A DNA stretch of 64,000 nt from Tubulanus polymorphus (lineage: Eukaryota; Nemertea; Palaeonemertea; Tubulaniformes; Tubulanidae): contig NC_134029.1 in the NCBI RefSeq assembly GCF_964204645.1, forward strand, positions 24,572,450-24,636,449, in the 5' to 3' direction. Positions 28,035 through 40,439 of the stretch are shown one piece after another. The notes beneath the pieces were generated by a model, which was not told the DNA's origin, did no database searches, and worked only from the letters and a program-made list of their open reading frames with translations. Made by a program: the position numbers and the translations under genes. Every line of letters starts with the position of its first letter. Position 1 is the first letter of the stretch.

Positions 28035-28318
28035 CTCGGGGATAGAGAGAGCGGGGATAGAGAGAGAGAGGAAGAGAGAGGAGAGGGAGAGGAGAGGGAG
28101 GGAGAGAGAGAGGAGGGAGAGAGAATAGAGAGAGAGGAGAGAGAGAGGGAGAGAGAGGGAGAGGGAGAGAGAGGAGAGAGAGAGGGAGAGGAGAGAGAGG
28201 AGAAAGAGAGGGAGAGAGAGGGAGGGAGAGGAGAGAGCGAGAGGGAGAGGGAGAGAGAGCGAGAGGAGAGAGAGGGAGAGAGGAGAGAGAGGAGATGGGA
28301 GGGAGAGGAGAGAGCGAG
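28035..28318. repeat. Polypurine GA-rich tract
   Basis: About 280 bp of GAGA and GGGA blocks almost free of pyrimidines. The minus-strand Leu/Ser open frame is its translation. Confidence 0.95.
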
Positions 28319-29477
28319 ACTTCATTACTTCAACCATACGAGTTTCAAAGTCATGTTTAAAGCCAAAATAAATCCCTCATATTTTCGGAATTCTTCTCAT
28401 AAAATCACGATAAATTGCGGAATTCCGATTACCCCTGACTTTAGTCCGAGAAAACCGTGTCTGATTCCCTTTTCGAATGTTCAAACCATTCACGCGAAAG
28501 AATCATCTTAACGGCGACGATTTATTTTCGGTGGAAAAAACGCTACCAGATTTTCATTTCATAGTTGATAGAACGCGGGTCGACTGCGTGCAGCAGGGAC
28601 CCGACCGCATGCGCGTTTAGATGGATATGAGTAATGTGCAGCACTGTCGTTATTAATGATTCATTAAACCGCCACTAATTAAGATTCCCGTAATGAATGA
28701 AAGCGGTCATTTTGTAAAGGCTTGACCGCAACTACGACAAGGTGAATTCATTGAATAAGATTATCCGTGGCCAATTTGTAATCGAGTCTGAACCCGACTG
28801 TCGCGCGCGCAGGGTCCCGTGTTTTCAGGGTTCAACTCGCTTTGATTTATCCGAATGTGATTATGAATATATTACAGCCTTAACATTATCACGGATTGAC
28901 CGCCTGACCGACACTGCAGCAGCAGTACTAGTGCCTACCTTAGTATCCATCTATATTTCTAGTCCATTCAGTAACTAACATGAAATAAAACCAAACCACT
29001 TTTTGTAGATAAAAATCATCGAATTTCAGAATACGTATTTTCATATTTATTTTCATATTATTATTTCTATCATTTTTTTGCGATATGAATCAATTCTCAG
29101 AAGGTTGAGTGCCTCGGTTAGTGGACACATGAAACACAGTTTGTCGGTTCGAGGTATAGAGTTCTCTCATTTATATTGAGAACTTCCAAATTTACGACGA
29201 TTTTCGAGGTTTTGTTTGAAATGGAATTAGATGATATAGAACGACTTGAATTTATTGGGATAATAATGTGAGATAAAAAGATGCATTTGAACCCAATCGC
29301 TTCCTTTCCTCCGGGTCGGGCAAGAATAATCCGTTTTTGATCAAATCTACCACGTGAACTGAAGCAAAATGATGCAAAATGTAGCTTCAATTTTTCATCA
29401 TCCTTCTCCTCATCATCATTACGATGACTGAGATCATCTTTGATACACATCGAGTATTTAATCACCCACTGAGTAAT

Positions 29478-29625
29478 CCCCCCTCACCCTCACCCCCTCA
29501 CCCTCACCCCTCACCCTCACCCCTCACCCTCACCCCCTCACCCTCACCCCCTTCACCCTCACCCCCTCACCCCCTCACCCTCACCCCCTCACCCTCACCC
29601 CCTCACCCCCTCACCCCCACTGAAC
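29478..29625. repeat. CCCTCACCCTCA repeat
   Basis: Irregular hexamer/heptamer array of CCCTCA and CCCCTCA. The Pro/Ser/His open frame here is its translation. Confidence 0.95.
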
Positions 29626-30158
29626 TGAAGCCACGACTTTTCTAACGGATAAATCGATTTCTGCTGCCAATAGATCCGATTGCGCCTCTCTCTGTCTCTC
29701 ACCAGCCGCAATTTATCTACAATTCTGTTGACCACGAAACCGTATTAGATTCCCCGTTAGTGCGCCAATGTAATTTGTCGGTTGGCACTGATTGGTTTTT
29801 CTGTGACCCGCGGGTCGGCCTGTCATACGAGGGCCCTTGTCAGAAATCGCTAGGTCCCGGGCAGGTCATCCACTGGCCCGGGGAAGGGTCATTTGGTCAC
29901 TATACGCGTAGTGGAGGTGATTTATACGGGGGCCTGGGGATATTGATTAGCGCTAAGACTCACCGCTATAAAGAGCTGATCAGTCAGGTTATATCAGCTC
30001 TGTCTACACGAATCTAATATAAGTCTAGCTATCAACATAAAATATCGTTCACGGTCGCTGTCAATCTTGAATGATACTGATCTTTACCAATAAAAATCGA
30101 GATTTTCTAGTATTTGAAATGCTATTATTTGATGTTGTTTTATTTCGTTGTATTTCAG

Positions 30159-30201
30159 ACTCGAATGAATTGTACGCCTGGGGAAACGGCCACTGTGGAC
30201 A
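30159..30201 (+). CDS. RCC1-repeat protein, internal exon a (first exon found)
   Basis: A 43-nt exon lies between a pyrimidine-rich tract ending TTTCAG (to 30158) and a GTAAGT donor (from 30202). It starts with two bases completing a codon and reads SNELYAWGNGHCG, ending with the first two bases of the next codon. ELYAWGNGHCGQ is the typical start of an RCC1 blade (hydrophobic-Y-x-WG-x-G-x-x-GQLG). The split codon CA|A restores Gln across the junction with the exon at 43837, giving an unbroken GQLG motif, and this is the main evidence that the two exons are adjacent. RCC1 propellers act as exchange factors or as binding scaffolds; which applies here is not visible. The preceding exon must end with one spare base and was not located upstream in the window. 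Confidence 0.85.
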
Positions 30202-30299
30202 GTAAGTAACAGTAATCTTTTAATCATTCTAAAAAATACTGACAGCAGTTAATTCGAAACGATTTAGAAAGTCTTAGAACGTGATAGAGCGTGTATTGT

Positions 30300-30510
30300 G
30301 TAGTGAATAGTTACCGACTGGTCACCACACTGACCGGACAAACTTACAAACCAAAACATTCACTACAGCTCGGTGGTCTAGTGGTTAGCGTGCTCGGCTT
30401 GGTCGCTGTGGTCCCGGGTTCGAATCTAGGGTTAGGGTTAAGGACTTGCTACACCTAGGGTTAGGCTCACGGCTCACTTATGGGTTGGCAATTTTTAGCG
30501 CTATGGATTG
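30300..30510 (+). mobile_element. tRNA-derived SINE, copy 3 (intronic)
   Basis: Sense-strand copy just inside the first intron. The module ACTGGTCACCACACTGACCG and ACTTACAAACC comes first, then GGTGGTCTAGTGGTTAGCGT (A box), CCCGGGTTCGAATC (B box), TAGGGTTAGGGTTAAGG, ACCTAGGGTTAGG and TTGGCAATTTT. It is in the same orientation as the host gene, 100 nt after the exon. Confidence 0.85.
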
Positions 30511-31593
30511 AAGTCTTTTGATGTTTATAACGAATCTCAGCGAGTGACATAAATATTTTTGCGCTTGTGTTTTTTTGTTGCGGTGTGGTGTAATGTTGAG
30601 GCATATGGGAAGGGTGGCGATAATCGCCTTATAGCTACTGCTGCAACTTAAGATGTAAAGTACTGATGGGGTTCTTTATAAATGTAAATGAGCTGAGATT
30701 TAACCCATCTGTCGGTGCTTGCGGTCGACCACAATGTGATGAAAAGCCGCACCGGGAATACCAGCTACCCGCCCGGGATCAGTCGTAATTTACATGCGTT
30801 TAAAAAAGCCGAGATTCGTCGTGCGTTCGGGGGAAATTTGATTGGTGATACGGTGGTGTTTCCGATTGAGTCGGCAGTACCGCGGTGTTTCCGATTGAGT
30901 CGGCGTCTACTCATCCGTATTGAAACCTAAACTCAGATCCTCGCGTCACGTTTTTGTTATTTTCACTTCCACAATTCTTTCTTTCTTTTCGCTGAACGTA
31001 ATTCAAATTAAGAGAATGAAAATGTTTCGAAGTTTATGCGGGCATAAACGGCAGCGGCAGCAGAAACAGCAGCAGCTATTGTAGTCCAATTTATTTGTTT
31101 AATTCCGGGTAAATGCTTGACTTTATTCGCTGAGAGCGATTAGACTAAAATCCGCTCTCTTAAAAATTCAGTAAGATAAAAAGATCGTGAATTCTCACTT
31201 CTCTAGTGGTAGATTTTTAAATAGAATTAAGGAGGTTAATAATTTGTATCATGGATGATGTTTTACGTAGATATCGATATGTTTGAATATCTGTTGATTG
31301 CTGATAAATCCATCTAGAATATAATAAACCAATGTAAAAATATATAATATATAATTATATCATGTCCTCAAAATGTCGTCGGAAACATAAGATTTCGAAT
31401 TTTGAATTTGAAGTGGATTAAAAATGGCTCTAACTGAATGAACGAAAATATCACTTAGGAATTAAGATAAAATATCGAGAAGAGAGTAAATTTATTAGTA
31501 AATCTTTTTAATAAACTGATCTTACAACGTCTATCATTTATCTAAGAATTGAAAAGAGATGTTGATAGTGAATAGAAGCTCAGAACTCGGTCG

Positions 31594-31652
31594 TGTGTGT
31601 ATGCGGGTTCTCGCGGGTCCACGCGGGTTCTCGCTGGTTCTCGCGGGTTCTA
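31594..31652. repeat. GCGGGTTCTC repeat
   Basis: About five copies of a 10-bp unit with small differences. Confidence 0.85.
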
Positions 31653-32599
31653 GCTGCGACCATGTAATCTATAAAGATAAAAGCCGAATAAGGATTTATC
31701 GGGCACCGATTGCAATTAATATTTACAGAAGTTTTCTTTCTCAGTCTCTGCGGTGTCGACTGTATTGTATTCGCTCTCGTGTTGAGACTTCATCATCACA
31801 CGAGTTATCTTACAAAGCAATTATGGGTAGCGAATAAAGCCGCGGTCCATCTCTCTCTCTCTCTCTCTACTCCTCAGCCGTCGTCGCCGCCGTCACAAAA
31901 AATGTCCTGCGGTTGCAGTGATTAAATGTTAAGCTGTTTCTGTTCTCACTAGCCTTGGGATTGCTCTATTGTTTCATAAACTACTCGCTATAGAAACATG
32001 GCTTCCCAGGCGAACAATACAGCGCGTAATGCAACTCAGCGTCACTTGTCAAACTTCTTTGTGCGAAGAACTAATATTTGAGATTTACAGCGCAATCTAT
32101 GCCTATAAAAATCATGTTTCGCCTATAAAAATCATGTTTTCAGGCCTGTCCCTCGGCTAATTCGGTATTCTTGAGTAAGGACCGTGAAACCCAAATCATG
32201 CTGACGCTTTCCGACCAGCGGTTCGGCCCGGCGATCAACGTCTGAAACACGGAAATTACAAAAACAATACAACACGATTTTTATCGCTGTAATAAATTGT
32301 CGGTTTGTGAAACTTTCTGATGTAAGTTTGCGGTTAAAAGAGCTGTAAACTTTTACACTACGATTCGCACGAAGTTCTAGTAATGTAGAGAAAATATTGT
32401 CACTGTTGATGAAGCAATGATTTATAACCATCAGTAAGAGACAGTGTCTACTAAAGCTTCTTTCAGCTAATTACTCGCTTTACGATGGCGCCCGAGTTGA
32501 AACTATCGCCGCGGATTGGTGCTTGATTTATCTGCCATCCAACATTAACAACGTACAATTAGCACGAAATGGAAGTTTCAACTAATAATAACTGTCACT

Positions 32600-32821
32600 A
32601 GAGTAAGAGAGAGAGAGAGATCTGTGTTCTTTACCTGCATTACTATTCATCATGATGGTTAGAAGAGAGGGGAGTGGGGAGAGATGAGTGAGAAGAGAAA
32701 GGGGAGAGAGGAATGAGAAGAGAGGAGAGTGGGGAGTGGGAAGAGAAGAGAAAGGAGAGAAGAGAAAGGGGAGAGAGGAGTGAGAAGAGAGGAGAGTGAG
32801 AGAACGAGAGAGGGGAGAGAG
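32600..32821. repeat. Polypurine GA-rich tract
   Basis: GAGAGA run, then degenerate GAGAAGAGAGGAGAGTGGGG units (32665-32821) in the large intron. Confidence 0.9.
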
Positions 32822-33519
32822 TTTCGCCCTGAGGTATGTTAAATGATCGTATGGCTTCCCTGTCTATAGACTCACTGCTGCTCGGCCCCGCTATATAATT
32901 AGTGACAGGCTGTAAAACCTCGTGTTTACACTAAACGCGTTTGTTCTTTATACGAACTACAAGGGCTTCATTTGATTCATCAAAGTCTTACTGAATAGTG
33001 AATGACATTGTGACTGGTGACGTAGCCAGGAATCAGACCCTATCAGACCCTTACTTAAGCTGCTTTCATACGTCGAGTGTTCAGTATTTCCGAGGCTGGA
33101 AATAGGTTTCGGTTCAGTTTTTTCCCCGAAAGTCCCCAGCTACAGGGACATACTGATGAACTTGACTTCCTCATCAGAGACGCCCACTACCGGCTATTTC
33201 GTGAACTGTTTTCTCCTAGTAATGTAACAAGTTATCGTAGATTTGAATTCTGAATAAGGGCAAGGGTAAAGGTGAAGGTTAAGGGCTGGTAAGGGTAAAG
33301 GGCTCGTAATCCGAGCCACAAATCGATCTCAATATTTAGTCGATATTTCCATATTTTGTGTATGTAGCGTGTGATAATGATATTTGTTGTGGGTGCATCT
33401 TATAGTTGAGCTTGGAGATTGAAAGATGCGTAGTCATGGCAACCGAGGAAAATTTCATCCATAATCATGGAAATAATGTGTGGGAGACATTGTTTTTACT
33501 GATTAATAGCGACTGAGGG

Positions 33520-33855
33520 TGAGGGAGAGAGAGATTGGGGAGTGAGAGGGAGAGGGGGGCGTGAGAGGGAGGAGAGAGTGAGAGTGAGGGGAGAGTGAGT
33601 GACAGGAGGAGAGAGAGAGAGAGAGTGAGAGAGAGAGAGGGGGGCGAGTTAGGGGGAGAAGGAGAGAGAGGGGAGAGTTAGGGGAAGAGGGAGAGAGAAA
33701 GTGGGAGAGAGAGCAGCAGAGACAGAGAGAGTGCTGCTGGTGCAGCTGGTGCCATAAGACCGTCCCATCTCAATCTCTTCCCCACTTTCTTTCACTCCCG
33801 AATATCTTTCCCCTCTCCCCCACTCTCTGTCTCTGTCTCTTCCTCTTTCTCTTGA
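33520..33855. repeat. Purine tract followed by pyrimidine tract
   Basis: GA-rich sequence (33520-33735) is followed after a 35-bp spacer by CT-rich sequence (33770-33855). The two could pair in the transcript. Confidence 0.9.
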
Positions 33856-35198
33856 TATTCAGTGGTTGAGCGATGGAGGGGAATTCTTCCTGGTCACAGA
33901 TCCTCCATTCAACATTTATCATGTAATACACTATTGTCATTTGGGAAAAGACGATTTCCAGTTAGCTTTAGAATCTGACGCGCCAACATTCACCAAGTGG
34001 CCACAACTCTTTATTCATTACAACGCTATCAATTTTCATCAGAGATTCGTAACATATTTGTGTAAACTTAATAAGCAATATTTTCCCTGGTGTGACGTTT
34101 TGAGTCATGTCTTTCTCTCTCTCTGAAAATGAGTTGAGAACGCGATAATCCGTTTCTATTCTGTCGAATATCGAAAAACTAAAGACTGTAATCGCTTATA
34201 AGTACTCGAACATATGAATAGACATGCGTGGCCGGGTTGGGGGGAGGGAGGAAACAGCATTCCGCCAGTTTATGATGATAAATCACTAATATTTCGCGTG
34301 ACTTTGTTTAATTAATTTAACGTTTGTAGTTTGAAGGTTGATGCGTTGTACGTTACTGTATAAAAACCTCTCTAAACGGCTTCATTAGACTTCAGAATAC
34401 AAGTCGTTAATTTACCGGTCGGCGCCCGGCGATTTCCCAGTTATTAATGTTCTACTCAAAGTTCACATAAACCGTATCTGATTTTATGAGAAATTGGACA
34501 AATTTAATTCAAGATATTTTTTTTGTACGTTGAAGTGTACAGAGCCTGTTGTATTTCACGCTATTGTTAGTACAGCGTTGTATGATTGTTTAGTTTCTGC
34601 TCGAACGTGAGTTGATACTGTCTCACTGTTTATGAGATGTGACAAGTGTGTCAGTAGTCTACACGACGCTATAACATTGCCGTTTGTAAATTGATATTAC
34701 CGATGTGGACCTCGGAATAATATATTTAACCCCGGTCAGAGCCGGTTCACTAGCGGTCTAATGGTTCCCCCATCTCATTCATATCATGTTTCTATTTCAT
34801 CTGTTAATTCTGATCAATCTCAACCATCTGCGGACATCGGAACATTCTCCGAACCGTGGTCGTTTTTTTCTGAGTTGGTTTTTTTTATACGGATGAAGTT
34901 CAAATGTTACCGGTCGGTACAGTCGACCGGTCTAATGAGGTGCGTGTTGGAGGAAGTGTGTGAGCCGCTGTATTCACGGGTATTCACAGAAGTCTGATGG
35001 TTGAATGTTTAGACAGTGTCGGGTCCCTCAGGGGCCACTACTAGCTATAACCACCGCGTATCATATAACACGTATGATTGTCATAATGGTCTTATTATCA
35101 CTGAACCTGTCTGAACAATGACCGTTAAGATGGACATGATATTATAACCGTCTTGGGTTTAACACGAGAGACAAAGCGGCTGTGACTGGTCATCGTCG

Positions 35199-35258
35199 TC
35201 CGCTGCTGCTGCTGCTGCGGCTGCTGCTGCTGCGGCTGCTGCTGCTGATGATGATGAT
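35199..35258. repeat. CTG/CGG mixed trinucleotide repeat
   Basis: (CTG)n blocks interrupted by CGG, ending in (ATG)n. Confidence 0.95.
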
Positions 35259-35604
35259 GGTTAAGATGTTATTGCTTTGACAAATGGCGTTCACTTATTA
35301 TTCCATATTGTAATATTGTAATATGTGGCGCGCGGTTTGTAACGCATTTGTTCGCGGTAAATTATGGAAAAACATGCAGTAAAAATGACCCGAACGATAT
35401 TCGATCAGTTCTCTAGAGATTACTGGAGGTACCTTTATACCGGACATGGGTATCCGTGAACAGATGGTTCACTTTTACCAGCCCGTCACACAAACCCAGT
35501 CTTAAAGCGCCTTCACCGATTATTTGGTCGGGATACATACGTGATACATAATTTCTGGTGTGAGACGAATGCGTAGAGAATTCCACAATAAAATGGACGA
35601 AGTT

Positions 35605-35834
35605 CAGTTCAATTTGACTACGTTTACCTGCAACATTTCGGCTATAAACTAATAGCCATTATCGGACAGATTCGAGAACTCGGTCTGATGATGGAATATA
35701 TGGGCGTCAATTTTGAAGAACTTGTCCTGTCCCAAAAGGGCAACATTATGTGGACTACCGCGCTGTAATGTACTTATCATCTTTGTAAACAAAATGAATA
35801 AAGGCACCCAAAGAGATTTGATAGACTGGTCCAA
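35605..35834 (-). repeat. Possible retroelement 3' remnant
   Basis: On the minus strand a 61-codon open frame ends LSDNGY-stop. It runs directly into a hairpin, GGCTATTAGTTTATAGCC, followed by GAAATGTTGCAGGTAAACG. A hairpin followed by GAAAYGTTGC occurs at the ends of Penelope-like elements in invertebrates, as I recall, so a decayed remnant is possible. No catalytic motif is visible. Confidence 0.25.
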
Positions 35835-37284
35835 GTTTCACATGTCGCCCTGAATCCGCTCCTGGAATCTAGCTGTAAATATCCAGCCGCGAACAGAACA
35901 TCGTCTGTTCTATCGTCCGGCAAGTGTCATCTGATCATTATACTACTACAGTTTACAATATAGGAAACAGTTCTAACAATCGAGTCCTGATCAACCTCTA
36001 CAGTTAAACCATGGAGTAATCATTTCAAATAATTACTCCAAGTTAACCACGGTTAAACTGGTCAGATAGACACACACGTGATTAAATCGGATCACTCGGC
36101 GGATGTGGTCGGGTGTCGACTGGCGCATGCCCTTTAGCAGTCGTCTTTCAACTCGTCGACGTCACCGCGTGGTCCGGTGACAGGGGATTTTGTAAGCCCG
36201 GGCTAATTAGTGACATTAAGGGTCATTAGCGGGTGCGTTGTATATAGGAAATCACGTAGCGTGCCGGAGTCGCCGAAAGCGTGGTTTGATCAGTGTTGAA
36301 AGTTCTCTCTGATCGGAGCCGACCTTCTCCACGCGATACTGGAATTATAAACCGGTGGCAGAACGGCGCGACCGGACCTCCTCTCGCGCTGAGACAGCTT
36401 GTCATTGATAATTACATATCATATATAAACATTAATGCATCGGCGCAAATGGCCATTATCGCGCAGTATACGCGCCTTTATCAACAACGAACGCATTTTC
36501 TCTTTATGTCATAAAAATGTCTCGGTGTAACAAAGAAAAAATGATTTCGTTTGGTCGGTGTCCTCAGAGTGCACTGGCATGCGAGTATAAGCTGTATGTG
36601 TATGATTAACTGGTGTGTTAACGAGGTATTCTATCTCTCTCTCTATCTCTCTCTGGCCCGCCGCCGCCATCGCCGACTCGAAACCCATCACTAATATATT
36701 TCACACGTGCGCTCAATATGACACTGATGATGTGGACGGTTTTTAGTTAGTCGATCATTATGCAAACACCTTTAGTTCGAGGCTTTGTCTGGACATAAAA
36801 TAAAGCCTTTTATGACCGTGTATTTTCACGTTAGATTATCATACACGCAGTGCGTGGCCTCCACGCACGTGCGTGTTTCAACTGTTACCATAAATTCACC
36901 TGTCATTATGAAATGTTGTCATTTTTATGTCGCAGATTGTTTTTAGTTAAGTTTATGGTATTGTATCAGTATACTGTACAATTCGAGTTTGCACGAAGGG
37001 GCGCGGGGTGAGGGAGTGAGGGTGAAGGGGCGCAGGGCGAGGGAGTGCCAGTGAAGGGCGCGAAGGATAGGACGGTGGGTTCTTCTTCAGATTAATGAAA
37101 CTTCGTCATGAAGAACTGATTTAACATCAGATACAATGAATGTAGATTTGGTTCGATTTGAAATGTTTTTACTTGTTTGCTATGACTGTCATAAGATTAT
37201 GAGACCTCCTTATAGGCATTGTGAGAGACACTATATCCGTGTTGGGACTACAATAGAAGATCCCACAATAGTAACGAAAAAATG

Positions 37285-37440
37285 ATATAAAGTTCGAAAT
37301 TGTTGCCAGTTTATTTAACGTTTCGACTATATTCTAATAGTTATCTTTAGGAATACTGTATATACTTCAGTATTCGTAAAGATGACTATTTAGCATTTAG
37401 TCGAAATGTCGAATAAACTACCAGTCCTAGGAAATATTCT
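37285..37440. repeat. Foldback repeat family, copy 6 (both arms)
   Basis: TAACGTTTCGACTATATTCT, TAGTTATCTTTAGGAATACT, then AGTATTCGTAAAGATGACTA and TAGTCGAAATGTCGAATAAA form a nearly perfect head-to-head inverted pair around TATATACT. It lies inside the large intron. Confidence 0.7.
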
Positions 37441-38180
37441 TGAACTTTGTTTCATTTTTCCGCTATCACTGTGCCATTTAAAACATCGTATCTCCCTTAT
37501 ACGAAATATTTGACCTCTTGAAGATGCGTTTTGTCATGTGGGTCTCTGAACGTTGACATCCCTATGGGGTGAGATGTCTAGTGTGTATATAGTACGGTGC
37601 TCCGTGAGAACATTCTCGTACTACGCGTCAGAGATTGGATGCTAATTAACGGGTCCGGGCGGAAAAAGGAAGCTCGTATGAAGGATCAGCGCTGACGGAA
37701 GAAACCCTCATAAAACAGGAAGATTTACGTTCATAAATCACAGTATGTGTCGCGCTGATTCTGCTAATTGGCCGCGGTGCCGTAAGCCGCCTTTTGGCAG
37801 CCGAACGACGGCACAATAACTTAAACTTCGGATTAAAGTATCGAGGTCTCTTTATAACGGGCGCCACGAAAGTCAAATAAATGTTTGATAGCTGGATAAT
37901 AATAGGATATAGGACGTGGTGCGATGATAAATTGATGGTCTTAAACTCGTTCAGTTGATATTTGTCAATAGGCGATGCATTAATGAGTATTAACTCAAAC
38001 TCTAAGCCGTCGCCGCAGCCGAGATGCGGTATCGGTGACAAATGACATGAAGAGATGGAATTTGTAAAAGCATCATCAGTTCTCGTGTTATATTCCGTGT
38101 AGCATGCGCACGCGCGTGTCATTGTTTTACATTGCGGTACTGGGTAATAATTAGATTAGAAAAACAATAAAAATACCATG

Positions 38181-38252
38181 GGGCCTGTCCGGGATTCGAA
38201 CCCGGGGCCTCTCGCACCCAAAGCGAGAATCATACCACTAGACCAACAGGCC
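38181..38252 (-). tRNA. tRNA-Pro (anticodon UGG)
   Basis: A 72-nt gene read on the minus strand. The acceptor stem GGCCTGT pairs with ACAGGCC and the discriminator base is C. The A box is TGGTCTAGTGG and the B box GGTTCGAATC. The anticodon stem CTCGC/GCGAG encloses the loop TTTGGGT, so the anticodon is TGG (plus-strand 38218-38220). All four stems pair and there is no intron. Two runs of five T follow the 3' end on the minus strand (plus A-runs at 38169-38173 and 38160-38164), the expected pol III terminator. It lies antisense within the large RCC1-gene intron. Confidence 0.96.
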
Positions 38253-38609
38253 ATATGGTATACCCTAAGTCGGTATGGTTTTTGATGCGCGCATTTCGCT
38301 TGTGAAATCTGTTGCCTTTATTTGATTATAATATTGATCAATAAGACAGAATGATATAATAAATACACTGTTCTATATAAAGTGCGTGTGTTTTGAACCC
38401 GTGTATAAAATGAAGTTCTTTAAAGTACATAGTTAACAGTTAAAGACACGTTGTCCTATAGCAGAGGGGTCACTCAGACCGTTTATGCCGACTATTGTGG
38501 TCAAGTCGACCAAAATATTATAATTTCGAAATAAAACAATACGAAAGGTTCTAGAAACAAACATCCATTTTAAATTGACAATTATAATTTAGTGAGTGAA
38601 AAAAATACT

Positions 38610-38681
38610 GGGCCTGTCCGGGAATCGAACCCGGGACCTCTCGCACCCGAAGCGAGAATCATACCTCTAGACCAACAGGCC
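38610..38681 (-). tRNA. tRNA-Pro (anticodon CGG)
   Basis: A 72-nt gene on the minus strand with the same acceptor stem as its neighbours and the anticodon loop TTCGGGT, giving CGG (plus-strand 38647-38649). D arm, T arm (CCGGG TTCGATT CCCGG) and acceptor are all paired. A seven-T terminator lies immediately 3' (plus A-run 38599-38605). It differs from the UGG copy at 38181 by only a few positions, including the wobble base, so the isoacceptors probably arose by local duplication. It lies 357 nt from that gene, in the same orientation. Confidence 0.96.
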
Positions 38682-38854
38682 GAGACATTCACCGACGACA
38701 GTCATTAAGTATTTATAGCCTTGAGCCCAGCGAGTTTCACCATATCAAAACCTGTTGAGCAATTATAATGTTGATTGGTAGGGTAAGAGCACTTTGTAAA
38801 TTATATATTTGTTTTTATAAGGAAATTGATATATAATTTCATAAATGAATAATC

Positions 38855-38892
38855 GACTTGTCCGGGAACTAATAAACCGGAACCAGTCGGCC
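38855..38892 (-). pseudogene. Possible tRNA-Pro relic
   Basis: About 38 bases resemble a tRNA-Pro gene with its centre deleted. On the plus strand TTGTCCGGGAA matches the acceptor/T-stem end (TGTCCGGGAA in the intact genes), and CCAGTCGGCC resembles the other acceptor end (CCAACAGGCC). The anticodon arm is absent. It lies 173 nt beyond the CGG gene. The match is short and could be chance. Confidence 0.3.
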
Positions 38893-39326
38893 ATGTTTGA
38901 AGTTTAAAAAGAATAAAATCTGTTACCACAATCAACATCGATTAATTAATCATAGATAATGTAAAGAATACCAGGATTTTCATCTTTCCAACATCTGCGG
39001 CGTTTCCGATCAATCGGCATTTTTATTTTCTGGTTTCTAAAATGTTTCTCACATTGTGTTTCAATGGGATGCATTCTGGTTTCCGGTTGGATATTGATAT
39101 TATATAAATTCTTCAGATAAGATCAGTATTTAAAGCTGCTATGATTTACAAATAACTCGAATTCCATAGCGAATAAGATACAATAGGTGACCTTTAATTA
39201 TCTGAAGGTCAAGTGGATACTCTGTATAGAGAGGAAGTAAAAGGAATTGAAATATCGATGATTTATTGACGATATTCACTTTAATGAAGGAAGTACACAG
39301 TGATTAAAACTGTGTAATGTCGTGTT

Positions 39327-39353
39327 GTTTGAGTGGTTCCCACAGTCCCTCAC
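39327..39353 (+). repeat. Solo copy of the 42-bp minisatellite unit
   Basis: GTTTGAGTGGTTCCCACAGT then CCCTCAC is identical to part of the unit tandemly repeated at 40440. Confidence 0.9.
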
Positions 39354-40086
39354 ACCCGGCAGCTCGCCAGCCAGCAGCCCAATTCATCTGACAGTAAGAG
39401 GTTGAACATAGCGTTTTCAAATATAAGATAGAATAGTTTTGCTTTTGGGTTTGATAGTAAAACTACAAACTATAATCTTAACACTTTGTGCGGTTTATCG
39501 GTTTATGCACAGTCCCCCAATACTATATGAGTGTGATAATCACAGGTCGAAAATTAACTACAAAATATAAGGCAATATAATTCATCACTGTTTAAACCAA
39601 TAAAATTGAATACAGAATTATAGGAATCATTCTGACAAAGAGGTTCAGCAGGAGACAGAGAAAATATTGAAATCAGTTTAATGAATAAAGATTTTTTTAT
39701 AGATGTGATAATGAATATAAATTTTAAAAAGGACCGGTTTCTGGAATTGCGCTAATTATCGCGCGACGGAGACTTTTCAAAAATTTTGCATCTTTAGAAA
39801 TTGATAATTTGTCCTTAAATTCTGCAACTTTTCTGTCGCTTTCTATTCACGAAATTTTATGAAAAGATATTATCGGCGTTAAGTGAAATAGTAGCTCGTA
39901 TAGAGACGATTTAATTAGTATTGACGTTTTGTCAAATCGATTTTGAACAATTTGTGTTTTTGAAAAGAGACAAAGAGAGAACAGAAAACTGTCGAATAAC
40001 GCGTTAATTACAGAATCAATATTAGTGAATACATAGATATGAGTTTATCACGGTATTTTAATTGACTTCAGACACGATATCAACAC

Positions 40087-40250
40087 CCGCCCGCCTGCCC
40101 GCCTGCCCGCCTGCCCGCCCGCCTGCCCGCCTGCCCGCCCGCCTGCCCGCCTGCCTGCCTGCCCGCCTGCCCGCCTGCCCGCCCGCCTGCCCGCCCGCCC
40201 GCCCGCCCGCCTGCCTGCCCGCCCGCCTGCCCGCCCGCCTGCCTGCGCGG
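40087..40250. repeat. CCCGCCTG octamer array
   Basis: About twenty CCCGCCTG-type units with CCCG and CCTG variants. Open frames on both strands (Pro/Ala/Cys and Gly/Arg/Ala) come from the array. Confidence 0.95.
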
Positions 40251-40439
40251 CTACTGTGCGTTTATTCATAAATCACTTCTCAACTCAACTTCATTATTTA
40301 TATATTAACGAAACGCCAACAGATTTCATCAAACGCGACAGATTTTTCATCTAATTTGATTCGGCCTTAAAAAGCTTCGTAATATTATATTTCTAGCAGA
40401 TTTTTCATTGTAAATTTCTCGTGTACAGAACAGACATTC

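Noticed and set aside
29760-30017. 85-codon open frame with SFGHYTRSGGDLYGGLG, superficially like an RCC1 blade, just upstream of exon a
   Set aside because: It lacks the GxxH and GQLG order, runs to a stop before exon a, and has no donor in the required phase.
37646-38122. 158-codon minus-strand open frame
   Set aside because: No domain, low-complexity-free but unremarkable composition, no recognisable homologue, and it lies inside an intron; the length is possible by chance in a 64-kb window.
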